The notes beneath the pieces were generated by a model. It had not been told where the DNA came from and did not search any database. It saw only the letters and a program-made list of their open reading frames with translations. The position numbers and the translations under genes are program-made. This document shows, in pieces, positions 52,109 through 59,743 of a stretch of 64,000 nucleotides of DNA (position 1 is its first letter; every line of letters starts with the position of its first letter). The DNA comes from Glycomyces amatae (GTDB lineage Bacteria; Actinomycetota; Actinomycetes; Mycobacteriales; Micromonosporaceae): the NCBI RefSeq assembly GCF_020991375.1, contig NZ_JAJLQZ010000007.1, forward strand, positions 62,001 to 126,000, in the 5' to 3' direction.

Positions 52109-53275
52109 TCAGGTCCTGCCGTCGATGTCGTCGCGGGTGTCGTCCTCGACGCCCTCGCCGCCCTCGGCCGCGATGTCGTTGTTCTTCCCGCCGCCGAGCA
52201 GGCCCCGCAGCCCCGTCGCACCGAGGCCGCCCGCCTGCTCGGCCAGGTCGCCGACGCCGGTGCCGTTCGAGCCCGGGCCGTTCCACAGGCCCGCGACGTC
52301 GTCGTAGGCGCCGCGGGTCCCGGGCATGACGTCCTGCGGGCCGCCGACCCGGCCGTAGCCGGGGACGTACGGCTGCGGCAGGTACGTGGAGGAGTCGAAG
52401 TCGAACGCCTTGCCGTTGAGGACCGGGAACCGGTCGGCGAGCTTCTCGAACGGCAGGTTGATCGTCTTGAGCTGGTTGGCCATGCCGCCGGCGATCTCGT
52501 CGGCCAGTTCCGAGACCTTGCGGACCATGGCGCCGAACGCGTTGTCCGCGTTCTTGATCTTCCCCAGCACCTTCGCGACCTGCGCGAGCCCCTTGGAGAC
52601 CTTCGTGCCGATCTTCGCCGACGCCTCGAAGGCGCTGGTGATCGTCATCGCGATGCCGGTGCCGATCGACCCGCCGAAGGTCCAGGCCGCGTTGGCGAGG
52701 GCCGCCAGGCCGATCATGATCGCGCGTGAGACGAAGTCGCAGATGATCTCGAGGACGATCGCCTTGAGCGTCGAGCAGAGCAGGCCGAGGACCATGTAGC
52801 ACGAGGACACCGCCTGGGCGGCGGAGCCGGCCGAGGCGATCGTCTCGGCGAACCCGTTCCCGACCTCGCGGTAGGCGTCGGCCGCCTCGCCCTTCCAGTG
52901 CTCGATCTCGGCCAGCAGGTCCGGGATCGAACCGGCCGCGCCGTCGAGGCTCCCGGCGATGTTCGACCAGGTCTGGGTGAGCGCGGAGATCGCGTTCGGG
53001 TCGCCGGTGAACCACTCCAGGGGCTCGCGCAGGAAGCTCACGTGCTCGATGATGAAGCCCACCCCGGCCATGATGAGCTCTTTGAACGGGTTGAGCGCGA
53101 ACGCGAGGACGTCCAGTCCGGCCACGACGCCGTCGATGGCGAAGGACATGGGGTCGAAGTCCTCGCTGCCGGCCTTCGAGAGGTCGGTGCCGACGTTGTA
53201 CAGGCTCTCGACGATGCGGCCGCCGCCGACGACGCTGGGGCCCGAGTTCTCGACGACCAGGGGGTTGTCGCTCAT
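52109..53275 (-). CDS. WXG100/LXG-like type VII secretion substrate candidate
   Basis: The 388-residue product has a central helical WXG-like module (EIEHWKGEAADAYREVGNGFAE) flanked by hydrophobic helices (FALNPFKELIMAGVGFII and VLEIICDFVSRAIMIGLAAL), and an acidic, Gly-rich C-terminal tail. This layout fits large WXG/PPE-like proteins exported by or associated with type VII (ESX) systems. The last gene of a three-gene run, it overlaps the EspC-like gene by four bases. No EccC or EccD gene is in the window, so the exporter must be elsewhere. Confidence 0.75.
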   Translation of the reverse strand: MSDNPLVVENSGPSVVGGGRIVESLYNVGTDLSKAGSEDFDPMSFAIDGVVAGLDVLAFALNPFKELIMAGVGFIIEHVSFLREPLEWFTGDPNAISALTQTWSNIAGSLDGAAGSIPDLLAEIEHWKGEAADAYREVGNGFAETIASAGSAAQAVSSCYMVLGLLCSTLKAIVLEIICDFVSRAIMIGLAALANAAWTFGGSIGTGIAMTITSAFEASAKIGTKVSKGLAQVAKVLGKIKNADNAFGAMVRKVSELADEIAGGMANQLKTINLPFEKLADRFPVLNGKAFDFDSSTYLPQPYVPGYGRVGGPQDVMPGTRGAYDDVAGLWNGPGSNGTGVGDLAEQAGGLGATGLRGLLGGGKNNDIAAEGGEGVEDDTRDDIDGRT

Positions 53276-53598
53276 CCGAGTTCCTCCGCGAGTTTGTCGA
53301 AATCGTCCGCCGCGGCCTGGTCCACGCCCGCGTAGCAGGCCGACACGCCCTCCAGGGCCGTCTTCAGTGCGTCGTTGAAGGCCTTCGCCGCCGCGAGCGA
53401 GTCCTTCGCGTTCGCGGTCACCACGCTCATCACCGGCCAGGCGAGGGGGCTGATGAGCAGCCCGTAGCTCTCGTTGAGGCCGGCGCCCTCGGTCTGCGCG
53501 GCCGCGTCCTGGCACTGCTCCAGGACGCCGCCGACGACGTTCGCGAAGTTGGCCCCGTGCTGGGCGACGGTCTCGGGTTCGACTTCCACGTCCGCCAT
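53272..53598 (-). CDS. EspC-like (DUF2580-type) ESX-associated small protein
   Basis: The 108-residue helical-hairpin protein starts MADVEVEPETVAQHGANFAN and has FNDALKTALEGVSACYAGVDQ near the end, a form close to EspC/DUF2580 family proteins linked to ESX secretion. Central ISPLAWPVMSV replaces a strict WXG turn. It lies three bases after the YbaB gene. Confidence 0.75.
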   Translation of the reverse strand: MADVEVEPETVAQHGANFANVVGGVLEQCQDAAAQTEGAGLNESYGLLISPLAWPVMSVVTANAKDSLAAAKAFNDALKTALEGVSACYAGVDQAAADDFDKLAEELG

Positions 53599-53600
53599 GC

Positions 53601-53984
53601 TCAGCCTCCGTACCGCTGTCGGGCGTCGCGGTAGACGCTCATCGTCTCGGCGTCGGCGCCGAGGACCCGTTCCATGACCGCGTCCATCTGCTCGCCGGAC
53701 TGCTCCGCGGCACGCCGGTAGGTGTCGAGGATCAGCGTCCGGAGCGTCTCGGCGTGCAGGTGGCGGACCTCGCGGTCGAGCTGGAGGTCTTCCAGCCCGC
53801 CGGAGACGTTGACGGTGACGGTGACCTCGCCCTCGTCGGAGACGGCGGTGGACTTCGCCTCGCTCATGGCCTGCTGGAGGTCTTGGGCCTTGTCACGCAT
53901 CGCGCTGGTTCGGCGCTGGAAGTCCTGTAGGTATCCTTCCGGGTCGTCGAAGATCGACGGTCGTTGAAGTGGAGTGTCACTCAT
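53601..53984 (-). CDS. YbaB/EbfC-family protein in an ESX-like cluster
   Basis: YbaB/EbfC proteins are small DNA-binding dimers; actinobacterial relatives (EspL-like) occur next to ESX substrates. The 127-residue product has an N-terminal coiled coil, the central strand region GEVTVTVNVSGGLEDLQLD, and a C-terminal helix. It leads the run YbaB - EspC-like - WXG. The ATG at 53984 has no strong ribosome site and may be leaderless. Confidence 0.8.
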   Translation of the reverse strand: MSDTPLQRPSIFDDPEGYLQDFQRRTSAMRDKAQDLQQAMSEAKSTAVSDEGEVTVTVNVSGGLEDLQLDREVRHLHAETLRTLILDTYRRAAEQSGEQMDAVMERVLGADAETMSVYRDARQRYGG

Positions 53985-54026
53985 GCGTCACACTATAGGT
54001 GAGGCGTCCAACGCTTCCGCAGATGT

Positions 54027-55310
54027 TCATCCGGTGTTCGGTGTCACGCTATGCCGCATTCGCGGATCAGTCTGCCCGTCAAGGGGTTCGGTCTCCAGTC
54101 GGCGCCCGCGGAACGCCGGCAGCCGGCCTTCGACCAGGTGCGTCCCGAGCGCGGCCGCGAACCCGGTGGCTCGGTAGCGCGCCCGGTCGGCGCCGGTGCG
54201 CTGGACGACGCGGGCGTCGAGCCTGCCGTGGACGTACCAGCCGGGGGCGACGTCGACCGTGCCCTGCCAGGTCGCGCGTCGGCCTCCGCCGTCCCCCTCC
54301 GGATCGGGCGTCGAGCGCGGGACCGACACTTCGATCCGGTGCGCCCCCTCGGCCAGCGGTATCCACCACCGGCCCCAGTCGAGTCCGACCGCGGCGCCGT
54401 CGATCGCGACGGTCGGCGGGGGCATCCACGGGCGCCGCTCCAGCGGGCCGGGCTCGCCCGAGTACTGCATCCACAGCCAGTCGATCGCCGCGTCCGCCTC
54501 GATCCGCTGCCAGACGACCTCCCAGGTCAGGTCCAGGAGCAGGCCGCCGGTCCCGGGGTCGACCGGTCCGATGCGGTCGGCGTGGAGGGCCAGGGGCCGT
54601 GCCGGGACCGCGCCCGGGACCGGAATCCGGGCCGCCTCGGCCTGGAAGCGCAGGTGCCGTTTGGTGAGCCGCATCGAACCGAGGTGCCGCACGGCCATGA
54701 CCGCGAACAGCGCGAGGGCGAGGGCGGTGAAGACGCCGTAGCCGACCGTCCGTCCGGTACCGGTGCCGAGCAGGCCCGGGGCGAGCGCCCCCAGGAGGCA
54801 GCCGGGCACGGCGAGCAGCAGCAGCGCCCCGGCGAACGCCGCGGGGAGGTACCACACGATGGTCCAGTACCGGACCGTCTCGGCGAACCGCTCGGGCGCG
54901 AGCGGCAGGCCCGCGACCGGCGTCCACGCCCGGTCGGGGTGCGCCTCCAGGGCGGTGACGCGCCCGGCGGCGACGTCGGCGGTCCACCATCCCGCGAAGC
55001 CCCCCGCCTGCACCGAGACGCGGTGCGCCCCGGGCGGCAGCCGCACCCAGACCGTCCCCACCCCCTGCGCGACGGGCCGCGCGTCGACCAGCAGCACCGG
55101 GGTGCCGGGCACGGGGTACCGCAGCACCTCGCCGGGCCCGGGGCCGCGGCCGCGGGCGCTGCCCTCGCCTTCGGCCCGCGCCGCCGAGTGGAGCGCGACC
55201 TCCAGGACGCCCTCGCCCGGCCCGATCCGGTCGGGCCGCTTCCCGGTGACCACCGGGTACGGGGACTCGGGGGAGGCCGAGACCTGGGGCTGGAACTCCC
55301 GGTTCGCCAT
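54027..55310 (-). CDS. Hypothetical membrane protein with two beta-rich flanking domains
   Basis: No family is recognised. The 427-residue product has a soluble N-terminal part with GTPVLLVDARPVAQGVGTVW (about residues 69-88), two or three membrane helices near 150-210, and a long C-terminal part with repeated features of the first: RRPWMPPPTVAIDGAAVGLD and GAHRIEVSVPRS mirror ARPVAQG and GAHRVSVQAGG. An internal duplication of a small beta domain placed on both sides of a membrane segment is therefore likely. It follows the next gene on the same strand. Confidence 0.6.
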   Translation of the reverse strand: MANREFQPQVSASPESPYPVVTGKRPDRIGPGEGVLEVALHSAARAEGEGSARGRGPGPGEVLRYPVPGTPVLLVDARPVAQGVGTVWVRLPPGAHRVSVQAGGFAGWWTADVAAGRVTALEAHPDRAWTPVAGLPLAPERFAETVRYWTIVWYLPAAFAGALLLLAVPGCLLGALAPGLLGTGTGRTVGYGVFTALALALFAVMAVRHLGSMRLTKRHLRFQAEAARIPVPGAVPARPLALHADRIGPVDPGTGGLLLDLTWEVVWQRIEADAAIDWLWMQYSGEPGPLERRPWMPPPTVAIDGAAVGLDWGRWWIPLAEGAHRIEVSVPRSTPDPEGDGGGRRATWQGTVDVAPGWYVHGRLDARVVQRTGADRARYRATGFAAALGTHLVEGRLPAFRGRRLETEPLDGQTDPRMRHSVTPNTG

Positions 55311-55357
55311 GTCCGCTCAACTCCTCGTCGGTGCGGGCCGCTCGCCCGCCGTTCGCG

Positions 55358-55774
55358 TCAGGCCTGGTACTGCGGCAGGACCGAGAGCAGGCGGGCCAGC
55401 TCGTTCTTGTTCACGCCGAACATGCCGACCTTCTTCTGCGCGCCGTTCGGCAGCGCCCGCATGACCTTGGCCTGCGCCGGGTCGAAGTAGATCCGCTCGC
55501 CCTTGGGGGCACCGTAGGTGCGCACCTGGAAGCCCAGGGGCGAGAACAGGCCCAGCTCCCCGGTCGCGGTGTCGTAGCTGCAGTAGGGCCTGGAGAGCGT
55601 CAGGATGCCCATGACCAGGAAGAGCGGGCCGAGGACGAGGTAGAAGCTGACGGCGCCGACGAGGAGGGCGAGCAGGGCCAGCAGGAGGAAGAGGGCACCG
55701 AGGACGATGTACAGCACCGAGAGTCCGGTGGCGAGTCTGACGGTGACGACGTGGGGGTTCTGTTGGGCGTTCAC
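55358..55774 (-). CDS. Hypothetical membrane protein, 138 residues
   Basis: No family is recognised. Two adjacent membrane helices (about residues 18-40 and 42-60) are followed by a soluble domain rich in beta strands (YDTATGELGLFSPLG, RIYFDPAQAKVMRAL), reminiscent of small PH-like membrane proteins. The start is GTG at 55774. It lies between the aminopropyltransferase cluster and the preceding hypothetical gene, all on the minus strand. Confidence 0.6.
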   Translation of the reverse strand: MNAQQNPHVVTVRLATGLSVLYIVLGALFLLLALLALLVGAVSFYLVLGPLFLVMGILTLSRPYCSYDTATGELGLFSPLGFQVRTYGAPKGERIYFDPAQAKVMRALPNGAQKKVGMFGVNKNELARLLSVLPQYQA

Positions 55775-55847
55775 TTGTGTTCCTAGCGGTCAGGGGGGTG
55801 ATGGGCGCCAGGATAGCGCAGCGGTGCCGCCCCGGTGCCGCCCGCGG

Positions 55848-57425
55848 TCAGTAGTTCTGCCACTCCGACTCGACCAGTTCGAGGATGATCGGGTGCATCA
55901 GGGTCGAGGGCTCCATGGGCGTCTCGGCCCGGTCGGGCGGGAACACCTGGGCCGCTTCGATCAGCTCCGGCGTGAGCGACCGGAACGGCCCCACCGAGGT
56001 GTCCAGGCCCAGTTCGGGCGCCTCGCCGTCCGCCCGCACCAGGTGGAAGCCCCAGTCGCCGAAGCTCGGCACCGACACCCAGTACGGGGTCGGCTCGTAC
56101 CCCGCGGACTCGAGGGTGGCGTTGATCGTCCAGTACGTCTTGGGCGCGAAGTACGGCGAGCCGCTCTGCACCACCATCCGGCCGGTCGCGTTCAGGTGGT
56201 CGCCGGCGAGCGTGTAGAACTCCGTCGAGTACAGCTTCGCGGTCTCGGTCGCGTCCGGGTCGGGCATGTCCACGATGATCGCGTCCCACGCGCCGGTCTG
56301 CTGCCGCAGCCACGTGAACGCGTCCTCGTTGACCACCTCGACCCGGGGGTCGTTCATCGAGTCCCCGTTGAGCGCCACGAGGTCGTCGAAGCCGCGGGCC
56401 AGGTCGGTCACCGCGCCGTCGAGGTCCACGAGCGTCACCGACGCGATGTCGGGGTAGCGCAGGATCTCCCGCACCGCGAGGCCGTCGCCGCCGCCGAGGA
56501 CCAGGACGTCCTCGTGCGGGCCGTCCATGGCCGGGTGCACCAGCGCCTCGTGGTACCGGTACTCGTCCACCGACGAGAACTGGAGGTCCCCGTTGAGGTA
56601 CAGGCGCAGGTCCCGCTCCCCGAACGGCGAGGCGTTCTCGGTCATCACGATCTGCTGGTACTGGCTGTCCTCGCTGTAGACGATCGGCGCCGCGTACAGG
56701 GCCTGCCGCGCGCTCGCCTCGAACCGGTCCGTGTACAGGAACGCCGCGACCAGGAGCACCGCCGTCCCGGCCGCCACGAGCGTCAGCAGCTGCTTCGCGG
56801 TCTTCGAGAGGTCCCCGCGGAACAGGATGCAGATCAGCAGCACGCCCGCCACCGCGTTCACCGCGCCCACGATCAGCGCGCCCTGGATCTGCCCGAAGAA
56901 CGGCAGCAGCACGAACGGGAACGCCAGGCCGCCGATCAGCCCGCCCAGGTAGTCCGCCGCGTTCAGGTCGGCGACGGCCGCGCCCGCGGCCTGCTCCCGG
57001 ATGCGCTGGAGCAGCTCCATCAGCAGCGGGATCTCGGCGCCGATGAGCAGCCCGATGGCGGCCGCGACGACCACCAGCGGCAGCGAGTACAGGTCCGTCC
57101 ACGCGAACGCCGCGTACAGCAGCATCACGCTGAAGCCGCCCAGCAGCGCCAGGGCCAGCTCCACGACCGCGAACGACAGGGCCGGCCAGCGGCGCAGCGG
57201 CTTCGCCGCCAGCGCCCCCAGCCCCATCGCGAACACCATGACCGCCAGCACGATCGACGCCTGCTTGGCGGTGTTCCCGACCAGGTAGGCGCCCAGGGTG
57301 ATGAGCGCCAGCTCGTACACGAGCCCGCACGCCGAGACCGCGAACGCGGTCGCGAGCAGGCCGAAGCGCGCCAGGCGGACCCGGCGCGCCGTCAACGTCT
57401 TCTGAGGGGCGGCCTCGGCCGTCAA
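55848..57425 (-). CDS. Spermidine/spermine synthase-like protein with N-terminal membrane domain
   Basis: The 525-residue product has two parts. About residues 18-210 hold seven membrane helices. The remainder is an aminopropyltransferase fold with VLVLGGGDGLAVREIL (decarboxylated-SAM loop), VDLDGAVTDLARG, and the catalytic region DMPDPDATETAKLYS. Similar proteins in actinobacteria are predicted to make polyamines or polyamine-like products at the membrane. The start is TTG at 57425, 11 bases after the DUF350 gene. The gene belongs to a five-gene run with DUF350, DUF4247, DUF2617 and DUF4178. Confidence 0.88.
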   Translation of the reverse strand: MTAEAAPQKTLTARRVRLARFGLLATAFAVSACGLVYELALITLGAYLVGNTAKQASIVLAVMVFAMGLGALAAKPLRRWPALSFAVVELALALLGGFSVMLLYAAFAWTDLYSLPLVVVAAAIGLLIGAEIPLLMELLQRIREQAAGAAVADLNAADYLGGLIGGLAFPFVLLPFFGQIQGALIVGAVNAVAGVLLICILFRGDLSKTAKQLLTLVAAGTAVLLVAAFLYTDRFEASARQALYAAPIVYSEDSQYQQIVMTENASPFGERDLRLYLNGDLQFSSVDEYRYHEALVHPAMDGPHEDVLVLGGGDGLAVREILRYPDIASVTLVDLDGAVTDLARGFDDLVALNGDSMNDPRVEVVNEDAFTWLRQQTGAWDAIIVDMPDPDATETAKLYSTEFYTLAGDHLNATGRMVVQSGSPYFAPKTYWTINATLESAGYEPTPYWVSVPSFGDWGFHLVRADGEAPELGLDTSVGPFRSLTPELIEAAQVFPPDRAETPMEPSTLMHPIILELVESEWQNY

Positions 57426-57436
57426 GACGGGGCCCG

Positions 57437-57880
57437 CTACGACAGCGCCATCGCGATGACCCCGCCCAGGGCGAGGTGCATCGCGGCGTTGACCCACACG
57501 GCCGGCTGGAGCTCGTCGGCGGTGACGATGTCGCCGAGCTTCCCGGGCGTGAGCCAGTCGAGGACGAGGAACGCGATCGCCATCGCGCCCAGCCCGATGA
57601 CGCCGAACACGAACGTCGAGACGACGCCCTTGAGGATGCCGCCGTCGGAGGCCCAGATCGCGCCGACCACGATCAGGCCCACGCCGAGCACGTTCGAGAC
57701 CAGCAGGATCGCGGCGTTCTTGTTGCGCTCGGTCCAGATCAGCTCGCCGAGCTTGCCGGGGGTGAGCCAGTCGGTGACCAGGTAGCCGAGCACCATGAGG
57801 GCGATGCCGACGACGGTGTACGCGACGGCGCCGATGAGCGCGCCGGTGAAGTCGGCGTCGACGAAGTCTTGGAAGTTCAT
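57437..57880 (-). CDS. DUF350 membrane protein
   Basis: DUF350 proteins have two homologous halves of two helices each. The 147-residue product shows this clearly: TDWLTPGKLGELIW near residue 37 and LDWLTPGKLGDIVT near residue 106. The E. coli relative YjfL lies in a PspA/ATP-grasp cluster thought to act on membrane polyamine conjugates. Here it precedes the aminopropyltransferase gene. Confidence 0.88.
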   Translation of the reverse strand: MNFQDFVDADFTGALIGAVAYTVVGIALMVLGYLVTDWLTPGKLGELIWTERNKNAAILLVSNVLGVGLIVVGAIWASDGGILKGVVSTFVFGVIGLGAMAIAFLVLDWLTPGKLGDIVTADELQPAVWVNAAMHLALGGVIAMALS

Positions 57881-57916
57881 TGGGCGTGTGCCTTTCGGAT
57901 TCGCGGGACTGACGCG

Positions 57917-58381
57917 CTACTTGCCGGAGCCGGGGCCGCCGCCGCGGAACGGCGAGGGCGGGGACGAGGACCATCCCCACAGGAGGAACACCGAGGAGTA
58001 GTGGTTGTAGCCGCTGCGGTAGTCGTGCAGCAGGATCTTCGAACCGCCGTTGTAGGGCGAGACGGCGACGATGTGCTTGGAGTACTGGAGGTAGTAGACG
58101 CCGCCGGAGGACCGCTCCTGCCTCGCCTCGGCCTCGTCGTCGATCTGGTCGGCCACGGTCGCGGGGGACAGGCTCGAGGTGTAGGCCCGGCCGCCGCCCT
58201 CGTCGAGGTTCGAGGCCCGCTGGTAGTGGCTCTGGATCGTCCCGGTGGGGTTGGAGAAGTTGGAGTTCATCAGGAACACGCCGCCGCAGCACAGGGCGAC
58301 CACCACGGCGATCGCCGTCCAGTGCTTCCAGTTCAGGCCTCGCGAGGCGGGTCTCGGCGGGGGCTGGTGCTCATCGCTCAT
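57917..58381 (-). CDS. DUF4247 membrane-anchored protein
   Basis: The 154-residue product has a short cytoplasmic N-terminus, one membrane helix (about residues 22-40; HWTAIAVVVALCCGGVFLM) and an extracytoplasmic domain ending SYN/GYNHYSSVFLLWGWSSS-type sequence. This form, with YYLQYSKHIVAVSPYNGGS, fits DUF4247. Its function is unknown. It is the third gene of the DUF4178-led run. Confidence 0.8.
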   Translation of the reverse strand: MSDEHQPPPRPASRGLNWKHWTAIAVVVALCCGGVFLMNSNFSNPTGTIQSHYQRASNLDEGGGRAYTSSLSPATVADQIDDEAEARQERSSGGVYYLQYSKHIVAVSPYNGGSKILLHDYRSGYNHYSSVFLLWGWSSSPPSPFRGGGPGSGK

Positions 58382-58415
58382 CGGTCGTCCTCGGTCGTCT
58401 TCTCGGGGGATCGGT

Positions 58416-58910
58416 TCAGCTTACGGATGCGACGCTGCTGGTGGTGGTCACGACCTCGCCGTACTGCGGGTAGGCGTGCACCGTCCGCCACGTCAGCGGC
58501 GCGGTCCCGGTGACCTCCAGGGCCGTCACGGCGTCCGGGTCGGCCCCGAACACCCCGACCAGCAGGTCCGGCTCCCCGGTGCGCAGCACGGCCCGGTCCC
58601 TCAGGGTACGGACCCGCCGCCGCAGTTCGGGGACGGCGAGGGTCTCGACGGTGCACTCGTAGCGGTGCCGCCAGGCGCCGACGCGCTGGCTGAACGACTC
58701 GGGCAGGTCCGGTCCCAGGCTCGACCGGTACGCGAGGGTCTCGGCGATGAGCCCGTCGGGGGTGGCGACCACGGCCTGGTGGCTGGCGCCCAGCAGCCGC
58801 AGCGACAGCCTGAGGGGGCCGGCGTCGCGGTCCATCCGGTCCAGGACCGGCATCGACGGCGCGTCGGGTCGGAAGGTGAGCGAGGCGGCCGAGACGTCGG
58901 CGAACGGCAC
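58416..58910 (-). CDS. DUF2617 protein
   Basis: The 164-residue product fits DUF2617, with ADVSAASLTF at the start and HRYECTVETLAVPELRRRVRTL in the middle. The listed start is GTG at 58910. CTG at 58928, six bases after GGAG, would add LAHIEV and give a start more like other DUF2617 proteins. Function is unknown. It lies second in the membrane-cluster run. Confidence 0.8.
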   Translation of the reverse strand: MPFADVSAASLTFRPDAPSMPVLDRMDRDAGPLRLSLRLLGASHQAVVATPDGLIAETLAYRSSLGPDLPESFSQRVGAWRHRYECTVETLAVPELRRRVRTLRDRAVLRTGEPDLLVGVFGADPDAVTALEVTGTAPLTWRTVHAYPQYGEVVTTTSSVASVS

Positions 58911-58956
58911 CTCGATATGCGCTAGCAGGATCGGCTCCGGGGGATCGCAGGGGTGT

Positions 58957-59568
58957 TCAGGCGTCGTCGCCCTGGTGGTAGATCGTGATCTGGCCCCGGT
59001 CGAGGGTCAGGCCCTTGGCGAGCTCCCACTTGCCGCCGTCGCCAAAGCGCTCGAACGACAGCTTCTGCCCGTCGGGGCCCGCGTAGTCGTGGTAGCGGAC
59101 GGTGCCGGTGGGCGCCAGTCCCGTGGTGGCCTCGCTCACGTAGTTCGCGGTGCCCTTCTCGTCCGACCGGAACGAGACGCCCTCGTGACTAAGCTCACGC
59201 GGGCCGGGCTGGAGGTCCGAGTCGGTGATCTCCTCCCACAGCACCACCTCCAGGTCGGGGTCGGCCTCGACCGAGAGCCAGCGCTTCACGCCCGTCCCGG
59301 TGTCCAGGAAATGCTCCGACCAGCGGTAGTCGCCCTCCGACAGGCGCAGGGACCCGCGCACGGCGAGGGTCTTGCCGTACAGCTCCACCAGGTCGGCGGC
59401 CTTCAGGCGCTTCGGGTCGCCGCGCAGCACGTCGGTGTCGGCGTCGGCGAACGGGTCGACCGGGCCGGGGCGGGCGGGCGCTTCGTCCTCGCGGTTGCTC
59501 CTGCGCCACAGCCACCAGCCGACGGCGACGGCGGCGGCGATCAGGAGGATGATGACCAAGGTCGTCAT
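58957..59568 (-). CDS. DUF4178 membrane-anchored protein
   Basis: The 203-residue product has an N-terminal signal anchor (MTTLVIILLIAAAVAVGWWL) and a DUF4178 domain with DYRWSEHFLDTGTGVKRWL and WEEITDSDLQ. DUF4178 proteins occur with DUF350 and aminopropyltransferase genes. The ATG at 59568 is chosen because it opens the anchor. This is the first gene of the minus-strand run; it is divergent from the glutamate dehydrogenase gene. Confidence 0.85.
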   Translation of the reverse strand: MTTLVIILLIAAAVAVGWWLWRRSNREDEAPARPGPVDPFADADTDVLRGDPKRLKAADLVELYGKTLAVRGSLRLSEGDYRWSEHFLDTGTGVKRWLSVEADPDLEVVLWEEITDSDLQPGPRELSHEGVSFRSDEKGTANYVSEATTGLAPTGTVRYHDYAGPDGQKLSFERFGDGGKWELAKGLTLDRGQITIYHQGDDA

Positions 59569-59743
59569 GTGGGTGCCTTCGCTCAAGGGGGGTGGGTGAT
59601 CACGGTTTCGGTTCCGTGTCTCACTGTACCGCCGCGTCGCCGACAGTGGTGTAACCCCTGCGACGCCTGTCAACCCTAGGATCTAGCCTGGAGACGGCTC
59701 ACGACGAGGTGGGCCGAACGTGCATCGGACTGGAGATCGAGAC

